Origin: Planctomycetota bacterium | Lineage (GTDB): Bacteria; Planctomycetota; UBA1135; UBA2386 | Direction of reading: 5' to 3' | Length of the DNA: 64,000 nucleotides | Assembly (NCBI GenBank): GCA_020848735.1 | Contig: JADLHO010000090.1 | Span: 22,131 to 86,130, forward strand | In this document: positions 15,947 to 24,672 of the stretch, piece by piece | How positions within the stretch are numbered: position 1 is the stretch's first letter | Layout: every line of letters begins with the position of its first letter | The notes under the pieces: generated by a model | Databases searched by the model: none | Told to the model about the DNA's origin: nothing | What the model saw: only the letters and a program-made list of their open reading frames with translations | Made by a program: the position numbers and the translations under genes

Positions 15947-18516
15947 CGATTCCTCCGTACCACGGACAGGCTCGAGTCCGGATCGGCGCTCTGCGTCGGG
16001 GGCATGGCGAGGCAGTCCATGGCGCCGAGTCGGCCACCGGCCCCGTAACGAGAGTCCTTCACCCGCGCGGCGAACGCGACGCGCACATCGAGGATCGCGG
16101 AGGACAGCACCGACGCCAGCGTCCCGTCGCGCGATTCGATGCCGCAGGCGCTGGCGCCGAGCACGCTCGCGGCGACGAGGCAACGGCTCGCCTCGCCTGC
16201 CGAAACGGCCTTGTCTCCGGCACTCTCGAGGACGCAGCCCTCGATCACGGCATCGCTCGCCATGAGGTCGACGCAGTCGTTGCCGCAGCGCGAAACGCGC
16301 GAGGCCAGCATGACGAGCCGTCTCCGGTCGCAATCGATGCCGTCCGAGCTCGCGTCCTCGACCGTGATCCGCTCCAGCCACAGGTCCGCGCAGATCGCAT
16401 GGATCGCGTCGTCGGCGATCGAGGCGGCACGAACCCGGCTGTCGACGATCGCGACCCCGCGGACGTTCTGCACCGTGAGCATCGCCGGGAAGGCATCACG
16501 CTCCGCCTCGAAGCCGCTGCCGCCGCTCATCTCGATCCAACGGAGTCGGGAGCCGTCGGCACGTCGACCCTCGATCGCGATGCCGCCCCAGGCCGAGCCC
16601 TGGGCCGCCCGCTCGAAGCGGATGGGCGCCGCGCGCGTGCCCTCGGCGAGGACGCGGTTGCGGAAGAGCAGCCCGCTATCGGGCGCGAGGCGGAACACCG
16701 TGCCCGGAGCGATCTCGACCGGACCATCGAAAGTCATTGTCCGTTCGACGTCGATCGTCCCGCTCAGGACGAGCGGCGTCGGCGCTGCCGCCGGCCAGCC
16801 GAGGAACAGATCGCCGACCGGGCGCATCGGCCGGCGCTCGCCTCGGGGCACCGACTGTCCGTCGAACGCCGTGATCGCCTCGATCGCATCCGCGTCGAGA
16901 CCGACGAGCCGGAGCTCCCAGTCCGTGGGGCGAGGGCGACAGCGGTGGTTGCGCATCACCTCGGGTGCGCGGAAACCGAGTTGGGTCTCGAGCTCGGCGA
17001 CGAGCACGACGTCGATCTCGATGCAGCGACCCTCCATCGACCATCGCCCGCCCAGGTCGAAGGGTTGACGCTCGCCGTCGCTCGCGAGCGCAATGCTCAC
17101 GGCGGTCGGAGAACTGGCCCTACGGAGGAGGATCCGGAGGCCGCGGAGCGGCACGACGCCGTCGACCCGGAGCACCACGCCGTCCGCGCGCCCGACCGAC
17201 GGAGACCACGATGCGAGCCGCTTCCCCGCTTCGCGATCCCGTGCGCACTCGTCGAGCAGGCGCACGACGCGCGCCCTGAAGTCCACACGTGCCGCGACGA
17301 GTTCGGCCTCGCTCCGCGGTGTGCGCAGAGGATCTCCCGACGACACGTCTGCACTCGCCGAGACCATGTCGTCGAGAACCCCCAGCAACCACTCCGGTCC
17401 GCCGCGTTCGATGAACCCCGCGAGCGCGCGATCTCGCGCGTCGAGGAATGGAACGAGTTGGTGGAGCCGTCGCGTCAATGGGGTCACGACGGGATGGAAG
17501 TCGAGCGGCGTCCCCGGCGATGGGCACATGCTCCGCTCCCAGCCATTGAGATCCCAGACGATCGGCTCGAAGCAGCGACGCGCCTCGTCCCACACCAGGA
17601 GCCAATTGTGGAACGTGTCCAGGTGGTTCGTCTGGGTGAGCTGCTCGACGATCGACAGGCGTGCAAAGGCCTCCAGGTCGACGATCTCCGCGAGACGCTG
17701 TGCCGAGGCCTCGTCCATCGGACGGCCGATCACCCCGATGAGCTCGGCGAGCTGAGGTTCGCAGTCGCGGCGAGAACGCCCGTCGCGGTTTCCGATCGAC
17801 CACAGTCCCGGAGCACTGAAGAGCTCGTTCGGCACGCCGGTCCACGCCGTGGAGCCGATCAGGTCACCTTCGTAGATCGGGCCGGACAGACGCCGGTTGC
17901 GCCGCAGCAAGCCCTCGTCACAGTGCTCGACGAGCACGTGGAGGCCGTGATCCTCGCCCCGGAGCATCACCTGCACCAGTTCGGCTCGCGGCGCCAGCAG
18001 ACCGAGTCGGCGGGCGAGCGCAAAGCCGAGCGCGTCGTTGAGCTGCTCGGGCAACTCGGGAGCCATCAGGTGGAAGGTGCGCATGCCCTCGAAGGGCTGC
18101 GTCTCCGCGGTGCGGACGCGCAGCGAGCGCTTCGCCCGACCCCAATGCCCGTAGGTGTCTCCGCGGCGACGGATCTCCACGTCCAGGCGGCGATCGCCGA
18201 CCCGGAGCGCGGCAGGGATGGGTGCCCTGCCGGAGTAGGGCGGGTCGTCGTCGAGGGCGGCGAGGAGTTCCGGCGACGCATCGATGTGGAAGACGCGAAG
18301 CGGTCCGGGGCGACGAGTCCACGCCGTCATCCAAGGTCGACCGAAGGACTCCGCCAGACATTCGCCGAGTTCGACGACGTAGGGCACGGTGTCCCGCTCG
18401 ATGCCGAAGCGGCGGAAACGCGCGAAGCCACGCGCCACGAGGACTCCGGTGAGCGCGACGAATGCGACGGCAGCGCCCCACAGCAGCGCCGTCAGCCCCT
18501 GCCGCCGTGCCCTCAT
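15943..18516 (-). CDS. Membrane-anchored CotH-family kinase with C-terminal beta-helix
   Basis: An 857-residue protein. An N-terminal transmembrane helix (about 8-28, ALLWGAAVAFVALTGVLVARG) leads to a CotH kinase domain (about 60-400): RRRGDTYGHWGRAKRSLRVR carries the Lys typical of these atypical protein kinases, LVEHCDEGLLRRN matches the ATP-contact motif, and PIVWDLNGWERSM the metal-binding Asp region. A linker of beta structure follows, then about residues 590-850 form a right-handed beta-helix (repeats such as VQNVRGVAIVDSRVRAASI, LMASDAVIEGCVLESAG). CotH kinases phosphorylate secreted or spore-coat proteins. A beta-helix in the same chain suggests binding of a surface glycan or target protein. 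It is coupled at both ends. Confidence 0.88.
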   Translation of the reverse strand: MRARRQGLTALLWGAAVAFVALTGVLVARGFARFRRFGIERDTVPYVVELGECLAESFGRPWMTAWTRRPGPLRVFHIDASPELLAALDDDPPYSGRAPIPAALRVGDRRLDVEIRRRGDTYGHWGRAKRSLRVRTAETQPFEGMRTFHLMAPELPEQLNDALGFALARRLGLLAPRAELVQVMLRGEDHGLHVLVEHCDEGLLRRNRRLSGPIYEGDLIGSTAWTGVPNELFSAPGLWSIGNRDGRSRRDCEPQLAELIGVIGRPMDEASAQRLAEIVDLEAFARLSIVEQLTQTNHLDTFHNWLLVWDEARRCFEPIVWDLNGWERSMCPSPGTPLDFHPVVTPLTRRLHQLVPFLDARDRALAGFIERGGPEWLLGVLDDMVSASADVSSGDPLRTPRSEAELVAARVDFRARVVRLLDECARDREAGKRLASWSPSVGRADGVVLRVDGVVPLRGLRILLRRASSPTAVSIALASDGERQPFDLGGRWSMEGRCIEIDVVLVAELETQLGFRAPEVMRNHRCRPRPTDWELRLVGLDADAIEAITAFDGQSVPRGERRPMRPVGDLFLGWPAAAPTPLVLSGTIDVERTMTFDGPVEIAPGTVFRLAPDSGLLFRNRVLAEGTRAAPIRFERAAQGSAWGGIAIEGRRADGSRLRWIEMSGGSGFEAERDAFPAMLTVQNVRGVAIVDSRVRAASIADDAIHAICADLWLERITVEDASSDGIDCDRRRLVMLASRVSRCGNDCVDLMASDAVIEGCVLESAGDKAVSAGEASRCLVAASVLGASACGIESRDGTLASVLSSAILDVRVAFAARVKDSRYGAGGRLGAMDCLAMPPTQSADPDSSLSVVRRNR

Positions 18517-19904
18517 GGTCCACCTCTCCGAAGGACCAGGCGGATCCGATCCGAACTGCGCTGCGAGACCTCGATCGTCGTCTCCGCAGCGGACCCCGCG
18601 TCGGGGATCCTCGCCAGGAGACGGCCCGATTCCCCCTGCACCTCGATCGTGGCGCCGCGCCGTCGGAACACCTCGAGTGCGGGGACGACGACGGTGAGCG
18701 TGCGGCAACCCGGGGCCAGCTGGCCGTCGAACCTGAAGGAACCGCCAGGACCCGTCTCAGTGAACGCCAGCGGGCACGTCTCGTCACCGCAGCGGATCGA
18801 GAAGCCGCCGACGAGGAGCGCACGCGCCCAGGCGGAGCAGAGCGGATCGCGCAGCGCATCGTCTGCCGGGAGCCGAGCGAGCAGTTGGTCTCCCAGTTCG
18901 CCGAGGAGCGCGTCGCGAAGCTCATCCGAGATCCGAGCGTGACGCCTCGCGCGCAAGGTGACGACGCTGCCCGCCTGGACTGGAGCTCCCAGGTCCACGG
19001 AGAGGCCCTGCTCGTGGAGTCCGGGCGCGACGAGCACGCCGTTCGCCTCGCGAAGGCCCGTCAGCTCAGGTCGCAGGGCCATCAGCTCGTGTTCCCGTAC
19101 CGAGTCCGCCGACGCGATGAGCAGCCGGCAATCGCGAAGCTCCACCGCGGCGAACGGCGGCAGGCGCAGCCGAAGCTGCCGGAACTGCGGCTCGATCGAG
19201 AAGCGCGCCTCGACCTGATCTTCGCCGAGCGCCCGCCAGAGGAACCAGCTCACGTCGACCGGGCGCGGCGACCATTGGACGTGCCAGATCTCCGCGGGTA
19301 CCGCTCCTGCGAGGCGGACGATGACCCGCGCCCCTTTGCCCAGTTCGCCGCGATCGATCAGCGCCCGCGCGAGGGGAATCGCGAGCGAGGCGAGCTGCGG
19401 CAAGCGCTCCCACGTCGGCTCGAGCAGTTCGACCGCGGCTTTCGATCCGCCGGGCTCGTGCATCAACAGGATCCCGAGCCGGGCGACGGCATCGACGTCG
19501 CGGTCATCGAAGGCAACCGCACGCTGCGCGTGGGCGAGAGCGAGGTCTCGCCGCCCCGACATCGCGTGGATCTCGCTCGCACGCCGCGCGACCCACCGGG
19601 ATACCGGCGCGAGCGCGTCGAGCTTTCGAGCCCCGGCAAGCTGCGCGCTCCAGTCCTCGATCAGATCTGCCGCCGCCTCGAGATCACCCGCGGCAACGGC
19701 GGACTCGACGCTCTGGAATTGCCGCAGATGGTGAGCCGTCTCCCGCTCGCGGAGCCAGGCGCCCGCTCGGTCGAGGAGTCCGGGCGCGCAGCCGACGGTG
19801 ACCCAGAGCAGCACGCTCACCGCGAAGGCGACGAGGACGAGGCTCCGGGCAGTCCGAAGGAGCACCTGACGGATCCGTCCTGCGCTTGCGCAGCATCCCG
19901 ACAT
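18513..19904 (-). CDS. Membrane protein with TPR-like helical repeats
   Basis: A 463-residue protein with an N-terminal transmembrane segment near 18-38 (ARSLVLVAFAVSVLLWVTVG). Residues about 55-190 are alpha-helical pairs that look like degenerate tetratricopeptide repeats (SEIHAMSGRRDLALAHAQRAV, LGILLMHEP). The C-terminal half is beta-rich with a polar pattern, including AVELRDCRLLIASADSV and APGLHEQGLSVDLGAPV. No catalytic motif is visible. It leads the operon with the CotH-beta-helix gene and hydroxylase gene, with an ATGA overlap, and probably scaffolds or delivers their substrate at the membrane. Confidence 0.75.
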   Translation of the reverse strand: MSGCCASAGRIRQVLLRTARSLVLVAFAVSVLLWVTVGCAPGLLDRAGAWLRERETAHHLRQFQSVESAVAAGDLEAAADLIEDWSAQLAGARKLDALAPVSRWVARRASEIHAMSGRRDLALAHAQRAVAFDDRDVDAVARLGILLMHEPGGSKAAVELLEPTWERLPQLASLAIPLARALIDRGELGKGARVIVRLAGAVPAEIWHVQWSPRPVDVSWFLWRALGEDQVEARFSIEPQFRQLRLRLPPFAAVELRDCRLLIASADSVREHELMALRPELTGLREANGVLVAPGLHEQGLSVDLGAPVQAGSVVTLRARRHARISDELRDALLGELGDQLLARLPADDALRDPLCSAWARALLVGGFSIRCGDETCPLAFTETGPGGSFRFDGQLAPGCRTLTVVVPALEVFRRRGATIEVQGESGRLLARIPDAGSAAETTIEVSQRSSDRIRLVLRRGGP

Positions 19905-20256
19905 CGACGCAGAGTCTGCGCTCAGGGCGAGCGCGCGGGTAGCCCTCTCTCCGCAGCACCGACCGCGACGGGCGGAAGAGGACAGCTCCGGTGGGGCGAG
20001 TCATGAGAGCCTCGGCGCAGCCCCTCCTTGCCTGGCGTGACGACGCGTGGCAAGGCGGGCTGTCTGGATGCGCGACCGCGATGGGCTCCTCTCCCATGCC
20101 GTCGGCTTCTTCCGCACCGCGACCAACCTGCAGTTCTTCCCCGTCCTCATCCATGACGGCAACGCCGTGCCTGTCGCGATGGACGGCGTTGTTGGGGTTC
20201 GGGTCGACCACCAGCGGCACCTGCTCCACGACCTCCAGGCCATGGCCCAGCAGTCA
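19905..20256. other. 352-base intergenic region before the TPR/CotH operon
   Basis: This gap holds the presumed promoter of the 19904 gene on the minus strand and, at 20185-20253, a remnant of a GTP cyclohydrolase II C-terminus. An open frame continues from the remnant across the gap on the minus strand, but its residues after NNA no longer resemble RibA. I see no RNA gene or terminator. Confidence 0.5.
20185..20253 (-). pseudogene. Remnant of a second GTP cyclohydrolase II (RibA) C-terminus
   Basis: Read on the minus strand, 23 codons encode [20 protein letters not shown] then NNA, almost the same as the C-terminal segment of the ribBA gene at 22448-22513. Over the 66 aligned bases 59 are identical. 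Of the 7 differences, 4 are synonymous third-position changes, so this copy diverged while still under coding selection and is not a fresh duplication. It begins directly after two consecutive TGA codons that end the 20257-21837 gene and has no start, no catalytic cysteines and a different tail. Confidence 0.75.
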
Positions 20257-21837
20257 TCACCAGAAGTCGACGAGGCCCACGCCCGACTCGGCGACCTGGA
20301 GTTCGCGCGACATCGCCACGCCCATCGGACCTCGCAGAACGATCCTCCAAGTCCCGGGATCGAGACCGGTCAAGACGAGCTCGCGGTGCAGGTGCGGCCG
20401 AACGACGCCGTATCTCGGCCCGGACAGAATCAGCGACCAGCCCTCGCCACACCGGATCTCCGGCGTGTAGATGGCCACGGATCCGCTTCGTGGCAGCTCC
20501 GCCGCGATGGATTGCGTGTCGACTTCCACTCGGAACCGCGCCGCGTATTCGGGCATCACGAGGCCATCGGGCAGCGCCTGTACGTTCCATGTTCCCGCCG
20601 GAAGGTCGATCTGGTACCCGCCGTCAGGATCGGGGTACAGACTCAGCTCGGACGCCTGCGGGGAATCATCCGCCGTCCATCGAAACAGCGCCTGGGTCAG
20701 GAGCGGCAGACCCTCGGCAGTCCGCAAGCGCACCTCGACCCTCCGCGTCGGCTTTCGCTCCAGCCGCAGGTCCACCTCGACCGTCTTGCCAATGCTCCCC
20801 GCGACCACGGTCTCGGCTCGCTCGTAGCCCGGCGCAAGGGCGGCGACGCGAGCCTCGAAGTCGGGTGACCATTCGCGAGGTGCGATCCCGATGAACCAGG
20901 CCGCACCGGCGCTGCGCGCAAACAGGGATCTCCGCACTGCCCTGCCCCCGCGGGTCCCGCTCAGGTGAACTTCCCCGACGAAAGCCTCGATCAACCGTCC
21001 GTCCTCTGCGTCGCGAGGGATCAACTCGATCCTCGTCTGGGAGGAGCAACGAAGCATGACGTCGACGGTGCCGGCATCCACGCTTACGGGGGGATCGGCG
21101 ATCCAACGCGGGTCGAGCACCACAAGCGCATGGCGGCCTTCCGCCAGGCCGTCGATGACGAATTCCCCCGCCGCGTCACTGATGGCGTCGCGCCGCGAAT
21201 GGCTCTCCCCGTCGGAATCGAGTCGCGTCTTCTCGTCGTCGAGCAGGCTGGCGCTGGAGAATGCTTCGCTTCGACCGATGAGTGCCGGAGCATTGCTCGC
21301 GCGCACGGCGACCCCAGGCAGAGGACGCCCCAGATCATCGAGCACCAGTCCGCGAATGCTGCGCCCCCCATCGAGCTCCACGACGACTCGTTCGGCTCCA
21401 TCGAATGCGAACTGATCCAGGCGCCTGGAACGGAAGCCGTCCGCATGCGCCAGGAGGGTGACTCGTCCGGGCAGCCCGAGCATGGCCTCGTGCTCCAGCG
21501 TCGCCACGCCGTCCATTCCGGTGAGCACCCGTAGATGCACCCGGGACCCGGCCGGCGACCCGACGACGAGCTCGACGAAGGCATTCGCGATGGGACGCCG
21601 CCGTCCATCGACGACCAGGACCTGCTGAGCCGGCGATGAGGAGACTCCAACCGGGACCTGCTTTCGCAGCACCTCAGTCGCTTCCGCCGCTGCCTCACCC
21701 GAGCCGAGCTTCGTTCTCTCGCGCAGAGTCACGACCCCCGGCTCGTTCGGATCTCCGCGCTCGCTCCAGACGAGGATGGAGATGAGTGCTGCGAGGCATC
21801 CGGCGATCACACCCACGCGAAGCCGCACCGTTGTCAC
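20257..21837 (-). CDS. Membrane-anchored protein with carboxypeptidase-regulatory-like (Ig-like) domains
   Basis: A 526-residue protein starting at GTG 21837, overlapping the stop of the small secreted protein gene (GTGA). A transmembrane anchor lies at about 7-23 (VGVIAGCLAALISILVW). The external part has several beta-sandwich units of the carboxypeptidase-regulatory type: RSIRGLVLDDLGRPLPGVAV followed by DAAGEFVIDGLAEGRHALVV is the clearest. Later segments (VEVRLRTAEGLPLLTQALF, GGYQIDLPAGTWNVQALPDG, LVLTGLDPGTWRIVLRGPMG) look like two or three more. Such proteins are structural or adhesive. Two TGA codons in tandem end it. Confidence 0.8.
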   Translation of the reverse strand: MTTVRLRVGVIAGCLAALISILVWSERGDPNEPGVVTLRERTKLGSGEAAAEATEVLRKQVPVGVSSSPAQQVLVVDGRRRPIANAFVELVVGSPAGSRVHLRVLTGMDGVATLEHEAMLGLPGRVTLLAHADGFRSRRLDQFAFDGAERVVVELDGGRSIRGLVLDDLGRPLPGVAVRASNAPALIGRSEAFSSASLLDDEKTRLDSDGESHSRRDAISDAAGEFVIDGLAEGRHALVVLDPRWIADPPVSVDAGTVDVMLRCSSQTRIELIPRDAEDGRLIEAFVGEVHLSGTRGGRAVRRSLFARSAGAAWFIGIAPREWSPDFEARVAALAPGYERAETVVAGSIGKTVEVDLRLERKPTRRVEVRLRTAEGLPLLTQALFRWTADDSPQASELSLYPDPDGGYQIDLPAGTWNVQALPDGLVMPEYAARFRVEVDTQSIAAELPRSGSVAIYTPEIRCGEGWSLILSGPRYGVVRPHLHRELVLTGLDPGTWRIVLRGPMGVAMSRELQVAESGVGLVDFW

Positions 21838-22169
21838 CCTCCGACCGGCGGCGGACACGCGGTGACGTTGTAGCTCCCGGCGATGGCGTCGCCGACGGCC
21901 TTCGCCCTCGTTTCCTTCACCAGGCAGCATTGGCACTTGGTCTCGCCCGGGCCGACCTCGATCAGAAGGTTCTGGTCGACGCACTCCGTGGTGACCTGGA
22001 GCTTCACACCCTCTTCCGGCTGGTGGCCGTTGGTCACGCAGATCTGCAGCCGGACCTGACCGTCTGCCTGGTAGAGCACCTCGGTGTCCCCCTTGGCAAT
22101 GTCAAACGTCCCGGTGTCGGGCAGCACTACCGCGAGTAGAAGGAGCACCCCGAATCTGGAACCCTTCAT
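21834..22169 (-). CDS. Small cysteine-rich secreted protein
   Basis: A 111-residue protein with a hydrophobic N-terminus (KGSRFGVLLLLAVVLPDTG), so it is likely exported. The mature part carries six cysteines (in QICVTNG, TTECVDQ, TKCQCCLVK and TACPPP), suggesting disulfide bonds. The ATG is preceded by GAGGAGGACAGAC, a near-perfect ribosome-binding site. It is too short for any family I recognise. It is translationally coupled to the Ig-like membrane protein and may be its partner. A 12-unit AG dinucleotide tract lies 66-89 bases upstream. Confidence 0.75.
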   Translation of the reverse strand: MKGSRFGVLLLLAVVLPDTGTFDIAKGDTEVLYQADGQVRLQICVTNGHQPEEGVKLQVTTECVDQNLLIEVGPGETKCQCCLVKETRAKAVGDAIAGSYNVTACPPPVGG

Positions 22170-22234
22170 GTCTGTCCTCCTCGGCCACCGCCGAGGACCA
22201 TTCCCGGGCCGGCGCCAAACTGCTTCGCGACAGT

Positions 22235-22258
22235 AGAGAGAGAGAGAGAGAGAGAGAG
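22235..22258. repeat. (AG)12 dinucleotide tract
   Basis: Twelve uninterrupted AG units (CT on the coding strand of the gene to the left) lie between ribBA and the small secreted protein gene, in its probable promoter region. Simple tracts of this length are rare in 70% GC genomes and change length by slipped-strand mispairing. Confidence 0.9.
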
Positions 22259-22387
22259 TCAAGGTCTTCCTTCCCAGCTCTCGATCGGGCAAGTCACTGC
22301 CGGGTGCGCCGCCCATAGGACTGGCGGTCTTCCTCTCCTCGCGACGATCTCCGAGGACGACCGTCCAGCCTCCGGGATCGGCACCGA

Positions 22388-23638
22388 TCACCCCCGCGGC
22401 CCGAGCAGATGCCCGAGCTTGTCGCGCTTCGTCTCCAGATACCGCGCGTTGTTCGGGTTCGGGTCCACCACCAGCGGCACCTGCTCGACGACTTCCAGGC
22501 CGTAGCCCTGCAGGGCGCCGAGCTTCTTCGGGTTGTTCGTCAGCAGGCGCAGCTTGCGCGCGCCCAGGTCGTGCAGGATCTGCGCGCCGGTCCCGAACTC
22601 GCGCTGGTCGGCCTTGAAGCCCAGGTGCACGTTCGCCTCGACCGTGTCCATTCCCTGGTCCTGCAGGGCATAGGCGCGCATCTTCGCGCCCAGACCGATG
22701 CCGCGGCCCTCCTGACTGATGTAGAGCAGCGCTCCCTTGCCGGCGGCCTGGATCGCCTTCATGGCCCGCTCGAGCTGCTCGCCGCAGTCGCAGCGCAGCG
22801 AGCCGAACACGTCGCCCGTCAGGCATTGCGAGTGGACGCGCACGAGGATGGGTTCCTCGATCGGCGGGAAACGTCCACCGATCTCCTTGGGGCGCTCGAT
22901 GCCGACGGTGAGCGCCACGTGCGTGCGGCCGTCGACGATGCTCGCGTAGGTGAAGCTGTCGAAGTAGCCGAACTTCGTCGGCATCTTCGCGTGCGCGACC
23001 CGTTCGACGATGCGCTCGCGGCGGCGGCGATACTCGACGAGGTCGGCGATCGAGCACATCAGCACGCCGTGCTTCTCCGCGAAGAGCTCGAGCTGCGGCA
23101 CGCGGGACATGGTGCCGTCGTCGTTCATGATCTCGCAGATCACGCCCGCCGGACGCAGGCCGGCGAGGCGGCAGAGATCGACGATGCCCTCGGTCTGACC
23201 CGTGCGCACCAGCACGCCGCCGTCGCGAGCGCGGAGCGGGAACACGTGGCCCGGGCGGACGACGTCGGTCGGCTTCGCGTTCGGATGGACGGCAGCGAGG
23301 ATCGTCTTCGCGCGATCGGCCGCCGAGATGCCGGTCGTGACGCCTTCGCGCGCCTCGATGCTGACGGTGAATGCGGTGCCGTAGCGCGAGCCGTTGTCGG
23401 GCGCCTGAGGCCCGAGTGCGAGCTGTTCGCAGATCGACGCCTCGAGCGCGAGGCAGACCAGGCCGCGGGCCTCCTTCGCCATGAGGTTCACGAGCTGAGG
23501 AGTCGCGAACTCGGCGGCGAAGCAGAGGTCGCCCTCGTTCTCGCGGTCGGGATCGTCGACGAGCACGATCGGGCGACCTTGCCTGAGCTGGTCGAGGACT
23601 TCCGGGATGGAGGCAAAGGGCATGGCGGGGCGGGACAT
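22388..23638 (-). CDS. ribBA: Bifunctional 3,4-dihydroxy-2-butanone-4-phosphate synthase / GTP cyclohydrolase II
   Basis: A 416-residue fusion that makes both precursors of riboflavin. The RibB half (to about 210) has [11 protein letters not shown] (acidic metal site), [21 protein letters not shown] and RPGHVFPL. The RibA half has the zinc-binding Cys pattern [26 protein letters not shown] and the late [18 protein letters not shown]. All key residues seen are intact. ATG 23638 was used; ATG 23623 (beginning [10 protein letters not shown]) is an equally plausible start, and neither has a clear ribosome-binding site. No FMN riboswitch is recognisable in the 93 bases upstream. A 23-codon copy of its 3' part lies at 20185-20253. 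Confidence 0.95.
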   Translation of the reverse strand: MSRPAMPFASIPEVLDQLRQGRPIVLVDDPDRENEGDLCFAAEFATPQLVNLMAKEARGLVCLALEASICEQLALGPQAPDNGSRYGTAFTVSIEAREGVTTGISAADRAKTILAAVHPNAKPTDVVRPGHVFPLRARDGGVLVRTGQTEGIVDLCRLAGLRPAGVICEIMNDDGTMSRVPQLELFAEKHGVLMCSIADLVEYRRRRERIVERVAHAKMPTKFGYFDSFTYASIVDGRTHVALTVGIERPKEIGGRFPPIEEPILVRVHSQCLTGDVFGSLRCDCGEQLERAMKAIQAAGKGALLYISQEGRGIGLGAKMRAYALQDQGMDTVEANVHLGFKADQREFGTGAQILHDLGARKLRLLTNNPKKLGALQGYGLEVVEQVPLVVDPNPNNARYLETKRDKLGHLLGPRG

Positions 23639-23731
23639 GATAGGCCGACGCCCACGCGAACCATGCGGACTCGTCGGCGGGTGGCCCGGGACCACGTCCG
23701 AGCCCGCGGAATCGGGCATGCGATCGCGCGA

Positions 23732-24496
23732 TCAGCTCCGGCGCGCGCGCCCCGCGTTCGACCACAGCCAGGCGCTGTGGCCGATCTCGGCTTCGAAGGA
23801 CGGGTGCACCAGCGTGTCGGCGTCCGGGAGCGGGGCCTCGCCGACCCGCGGCCGGTGGAACCAGGAGAAGCAGTCGATCGCCGCCGGGGCGCCCCACTGC
23901 ACGAGCTCCTGCGCGTCGAGCACGAGGCCGGCATCGCCGACGAAGCCGCGCATCAGGTCAGCGCTCATGTTCGCGTCGCGCCAGTGAGGGTTCGCCACCG
24001 AGAGCTCGCCGGTCGCCGGATCGCGCAGTGCCCCGAGGTTGCTGTGGTGCAGGAACGCGGTGCCACCCGGACTCAGCTTCGCCGAGAGCCCGCGGACGTA
24101 CGCCTCGAGCACCGCCGGCTCGGCGTGCACCAGCGAGTCCCAGCTGATCGCGAAGTCGAGGCTGCCGTCGCCGACGCAGTCGAGGCTGAGCCCATCGTTC
24201 CGGACGAACTCGGCCTTCGTCACGCCGAGGAAGCGCTCGCGGCACGCCTCGACGCATTTGGGAGTGATGTCGACCCCCGTGTAGCGCTCGCAATGCTCCA
24301 GCAGGAACGCGGTGACGCGACCGAAACCAGGCGCGATCTCCAGCACGTTCCGCGCGGGGAGGAAGAAGAAGATCCGCGGGAGGATCGTCCGGAACCAGAG
24401 CATGCTGCTCGATCCGAAGCCCGTCGACCAGGCATCACCCCGATCGTGCCAGTCGTACTGGGACCAGTTGGCGATGTTCTGCTCGCGTGAGGGCAT
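23732..24496 (-). CDS. Class I SAM-dependent methyltransferase
   Basis: A 254-residue methyltransferase. Motif I reads NVLEIAPGFGRVTAFLLEH, with Pro and Phe in the glycine loop; the post-I acidic residue is in YTGVDITPKCVEAC, and motif IV is LDFAISWDSLVHAE, followed by LSPGGTAFLHHSNLG. The IAPGFGR loop, ITPKCV and HHSN elements occur in a group often found near O-antigen or lipopolysaccharide genes, so a sugar or cell-envelope methylation is possible; target unproven. It precedes ribBA by 93 bases on the same strand and is divergent from the ELWxxDGT-repeat gene. Confidence 0.85.
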   Translation of the reverse strand: MPSREQNIANWSQYDWHDRGDAWSTGFGSSSMLWFRTILPRIFFFLPARNVLEIAPGFGRVTAFLLEHCERYTGVDITPKCVEACRERFLGVTKAEFVRNDGLSLDCVGDGSLDFAISWDSLVHAEPAVLEAYVRGLSAKLSPGGTAFLHHSNLGALRDPATGELSVANPHWRDANMSADLMRGFVGDAGLVLDAQELVQWGAPAAIDCFSWFHRPRVGEAPLPDADTLVHPSFEAEIGHSAWLWSNAGRARRS

Positions 24497-24672
24497 CGCG
24501 ACAGCATAGTCCGCCGCGCACCCTCCCTCGGCAGCGCGAGGACCCGCCGCTGCGGTTGGGGTCGGCGGCCGTCCCGGCACCGGTCTCGTCCGGAGCCACG
24601 ACCGGCCGGGCCCTTGGACGGGAGGCCGAGGACGTGTTCGACTCTCGGAGTCCTCCCCGGCTGCCACCCCAC

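Noticed and set aside
22090..22130. LPDTG in the small secreted protein as a sortase motif
   Set aside because: It lies in the N-terminal signal region, not near the C-terminus, and has no following hydrophobic helix and charged tail.
23639..23731. FMN riboswitch upstream of ribBA
   Set aside because: No RFN-like sequence or fold could be seen in the 93 bases between the methyltransferase stop and the ribBA start.
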